A stretch of 6,868 nucleotides of DNA from Nitrospina sp. (GTDB lineage: Bacteria > Nitrospinota > Nitrospinia > Nitrospinales > VA-1): assembly GCA_018647025.1 (NCBI GenBank), contig JABGTQ010000138.1, positions 1 through 6,868 on the forward strand, in the 5' to 3' direction. Each line of letters begins with the position of its first letter. Within the stretch, counting starts at the first letter, position 1. The position numbers and the translations under genes were made by a program. This document shows, one piece after another, positions 5,239 to 6,868 of this stretch. The notes beneath the pieces were generated by a model. The model saw nothing but the letters and a program-made list of their open reading frames with translations, was not told the DNA's origin and did not search any database.

Positions 5239-6516
5239 ATGTTTAATGATGAAAAGGTTCTGCCGCAAGCAGAAATTATAGCAATTGGGAATGAAGTTAT
5301 TAGTGGCCTTATTCAGGACACTAATGGTAGGTATTTGAGTCAACAGTTACACTTGCTGGGAGTTAATGTTTTACGAATCACGGCAGTAGGTGATGATAAG
5401 AATTCTATTGCTAGAGTTGTAGAAGATGCTTTAGAGAGGGTAGATATAGTTATTACTACTGGTGGACTAGGGTCAACTCACGACGATATTACAAAAGGTG
5501 TGCTGGCACAAATTTTTAATTCTAAAATGACTCTTGATAATAGAGTGAGAAATATGCTTGAGATAACGTTTAAGAAACGTTCTCAAAAAATTCCTGCAAA
5601 CCTGCATAGCCAGTATGAAGTGCCAGAAGACGCCACTATTTTATATAATAATAAAGGCACGGCTCCTGGTTTTCTTTTTAAACGTGATGAAAAAAAATTA
5701 TATTCTTTACCAGGCGTTCCCTTAGAGATGGAACACTTGTTTGATATGTATATTGCCTCTGATCTAAGAAAAATACAAAAAGGAGTAATTGATCATCGTA
5801 TTATTAAAACGGTTGGTTTGACAGAAGCTTCTCTTTGGGAAAATTTTGGGCCAGTTGAGCCATTGGCAAAGTTGGTTACGGTTGCGTCACTTCCTTCTTA
5901 TTTAGGAGTAAAGATTCGTTTGTCTTATTGCTCTAAAAATTCAGAACAGGTTAAGATTAGGTTAAAGGAAGCAGAACTTATGGTTATGACGTCACTTGGG
6001 AAGTGGGTCTATGGAATAGATAATGAGACTTTAGAAGGTAAAGTAGGGGAGTTGTTAAAAGAAAAAGGGAAAACTTTGGCGGTAGCTGAATCTTGCACCG
6101 GTGGACTAATTGGTCACCGATTGACAGAAGAACCGGGAAGCTCTAGCTATTTTCTGGAGGGTATAGTGGCATATAGCAATGAGGCGAAGACTGGTCGTTT
6201 AGAAGTTCCATCGGCGTTGATTGAAAAATATGGAGCTGTAAGCCCAGAGGTGGCTCTTGCCATGGCAGAGGGTATACGCAAAACTTCAGGTGCCGATATT
6301 GGGTTGTCAGTTACTGGAGTTGCCGGTCCTGGTTCTAGTAATAACAAATTGGTGGGAACAGTGTTCATTGGTATTAGTGAAGAAAAAAAATCTAATTGTG
6401 AAGGTTTTATTTTTTATAATGATCGAAGTCGTAATAAAGAAAGGTCAGCTCAGGCCGCACTTAATCTGCTTCGCCGATGGTTGCTAAATCTTAATGTGAA
6501 AGAAAAAGTATTATGA
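5239..6516 (+). CDS. cinA: CinA family protein: N-terminal CinA/MoaB-like domain plus C-terminal nicotinamide-nucleotide amidase domain
   Basis: This 425-residue cytoplasmic protein is the full two-domain CinA. Residues about 10-175 form the molybdopterin-binding-like (COG1058) domain, linked in studied CinA proteins to ADP-ribose pyrophosphatase activity. Signatures are AEIIAIGNEVISGLIQDTNG (11-30), VITTGGLGSTHDD (71-83) and the SLPGVPLEM segment (156-164). A middle linker domain (about 185-255) follows. The C-terminal PncC-like domain (about 262-415), which deamidates nicotinamide mononucleotide to nicotinate mononucleotide, carries AESCTGGLIGHRLT (283-296), GIVAYSNEAK (308-317), YGAVSPEVA (331-339) and SVTGVAGPG (357-365). 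Despite the name, most such proteins act in pyridine-nucleotide salvage rather than competence. The ATG at 5239 lacks a Shine-Dalgarno sequence, but an in-frame TAA lies shortly upstream and the N-terminus fits the family. The small zinc-ribbon gene overlaps its stop. No competence or recA gene is adjacent. Confidence 0.95.
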   Translation: MFNDEKVLPQAEIIAIGNEVISGLIQDTNGRYLSQQLHLLGVNVLRITAVGDDKNSIARVVEDALERVDIVITTGGLGSTHDDITKGVLAQIFNSKMTLDNRVRNMLEITFKKRSQKIPANLHSQYEVPEDATILYNNKGTAPGFLFKRDEKKLYSLPGVPLEMEHLFDMYIASDLRKIQKGVIDHRIIKTVGLTEASLWENFGPVEPLAKLVTVASLPSYLGVKIRLSYCSKNSEQVKIRLKEAELMVMTSLGKWVYGIDNETLEGKVGELLKEKGKTLAVAESCTGGLIGHRLTEEPGSSSYFLEGIVAYSNEAKTGRLEVPSALIEKYGAVSPEVALAMAEGIRKTSGADIGLSVTGVAGPGSSNNKLVGTVFIGISEEKKSNCEGFIFYNDRSRNKERSAQAALNLLRRWLLNLNVKEKVL

Positions 6517-6707
6517 GTCAAATTAAGTGTCTAAACTGCGAACAGGAGTATGATAAGAAAAATCGTATTTGTCCTAATTGCAAAAAACCTACAAATCTCA
6601 GTTTCCCCAACTACCCCCGCTTTAAGGGTCCAGGCATTATCAGGTTTTTGTGGATCTTTTTTGTCATTCTCTGTTTTGGGTTAATGGTTTCTTATTATGG
6701 TCAGTGA
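6513..6707 (+). CDS. Small zinc-ribbon protein with one C-terminal membrane helix
   Basis: This 64-residue protein begins at an ATG inside the ATGA overlap with the cinA stop, which suggests translational coupling. Four cysteines in two CXXC pairs (Cys6/Cys9 and Cys20/Cys23) form a short rubredoxin-knuckle-like zinc ribbon. A Pro-rich linker (about 31-41) leads to a hydrophobic helix at about 42-61 (IIRFLWIFFVILCFGLMV), and the protein ends four residues later. It is therefore a tail-anchored or single-pass inner-membrane protein with the metal site most likely in the cytoplasm. Function is unknown. Zinc-ribbon plus helix modules are common in bacteria as stand-alone or fused parts of membrane proteins. 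It faces the rhomboid gene across 11 bp. The cysteine pattern, the helix and the tight overlap argue for a real gene. Confidence 0.75.
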   Translation: MSQIKCLNCEQEYDKKNRICPNCKKPTNLSFPNYPRFKGPGIIRFLWIFFVILCFGLMVSYYGQ

Positions 6708-6718
6708 AAAAAAAACTC

Positions 6719-6868
6719 TTAATGTTTAATTTTTTGAAAAGGTAATATAAGGAGCATACCGGAAATGAACCCTCCGATATGAGCAAACCATGCCACACTA
6801 CCATCCCCTGAGATCACTCCACTGAAAATCTGAATCAGTATCCAAACCAATAGAAGAATGATAGCCGG
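6719..6868 (-). CDS. Rhomboid-family intramembrane serine protease, C-terminal part only
   Basis: The frame enters from the right edge and gives 49 residues before a TAA at 6721-6719. It contains two hydrophobic segments with the signature VAWFAHIGGFISGMLL, in which the AHIGG histidine would be the catalytic His of the rhomboid Ser-His dyad in the last core helix. The first segment (PAIILLLVWILIQIFSG) and the following short polar loop (ISGDGS) also match the end of rhomboid domains. The GXSG serine motif lies outside the window, so activity cannot be judged. The protein ends in a short basic tail (QKIKH) with no extra domain after the core. It should cleave membrane-spanning substrates in the inner membrane. 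It converges on the zinc-ribbon gene. Confidence 0.8.
   Translation of the reverse strand, partial: PAIILLLVWILIQIFSGVISGDGSVAWFAHIGGFISGMLLILPFQKIKH

Noticed and set aside
6147..6487. Open frames on both strands inside the cinA C-terminal domain (6147-6368 minus and 6257-6487 plus)
   Set aside because: Both are shadows of the well-supported CinA amidase domain.
6705..6750. Terminator between the zinc-ribbon and rhomboid genes
   Set aside because: There are A and T runs on both sides but no stable GC-containing stem.

Overview
This 6.9 kb stretch of AT-rich bacterial chromosome holds nine genes, two of them cut by the window edges. An LpxL/HtrB-type lipid A acyltransferase points to a Gram-negative outer membrane, and a FliA/sigma-28-type factor points to flagellar motility. 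The FliA protein and the general look of the core genes resemble deltaproteobacterial or similar lineages (Nitrospinota and SAR324 would also fit). That placement is an impression from protein style, not a proven assignment. I see no IS elements, tRNA or rRNA genes, CRISPR arrays or phage genes, and every gene with recognisable family motifs appears intact.

Layout. Positions 1-972 (+): the charged C-terminal tail of an unidentified protein, then fliA. Positions 988-3549 (-), convergent with fliA: a run transcribed in the order purE, tsaC/sua5-like, acpS, lpxL-like. It probably starts at an extended -10 promoter near 3686-3714. purE and tsaC overlap; acpS and lpxL follow after short gaps. Positions 3786-5015 (-): a 12-helix major facilitator of unknown substrate. 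Positions 5016-5238: a divergent control region with two back-to-back promoter candidates and a perfect 14-bp palindrome. Positions 5239-6707 (+): cinA, overlapped by 4 bp by a small zinc-ribbon, single-helix membrane protein. Positions 6719-6868 (-): the C-terminal end of a rhomboid-family intramembrane protease, convergent with the small gene.

How the genes fit together. The minus-strand cluster combines de novo purine synthesis (PurE), tRNA t6A37 modification (TsaC), acyl carrier protein activation (AcpS) and lipid A acylation (LpxL-like). AcpS and LpxL share a biochemical thread, because AcpS makes holo-ACP and LpxL-type enzymes use acyl-ACP as donor. The other pairings look like housekeeping co-transcription. 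CinA is a two-domain pyridine-nucleotide salvage enzyme. The divergent transporter may share its control through the palindrome, but nothing in the sequence shows what it transports.

Start codons were reassigned in two places. tsaC is called from the internal ATG at 3053 rather than an upstream TTG, and acpS from the ATG at 2370 rather than an upstream GTG. purE uses a TTG with a strong Shine-Dalgarno sequence. Overall this reads as an ordinary core-genome region. I did not find a convincing new system; the most testable novelty is the palindromic operator candidate between the transporter and cinA.
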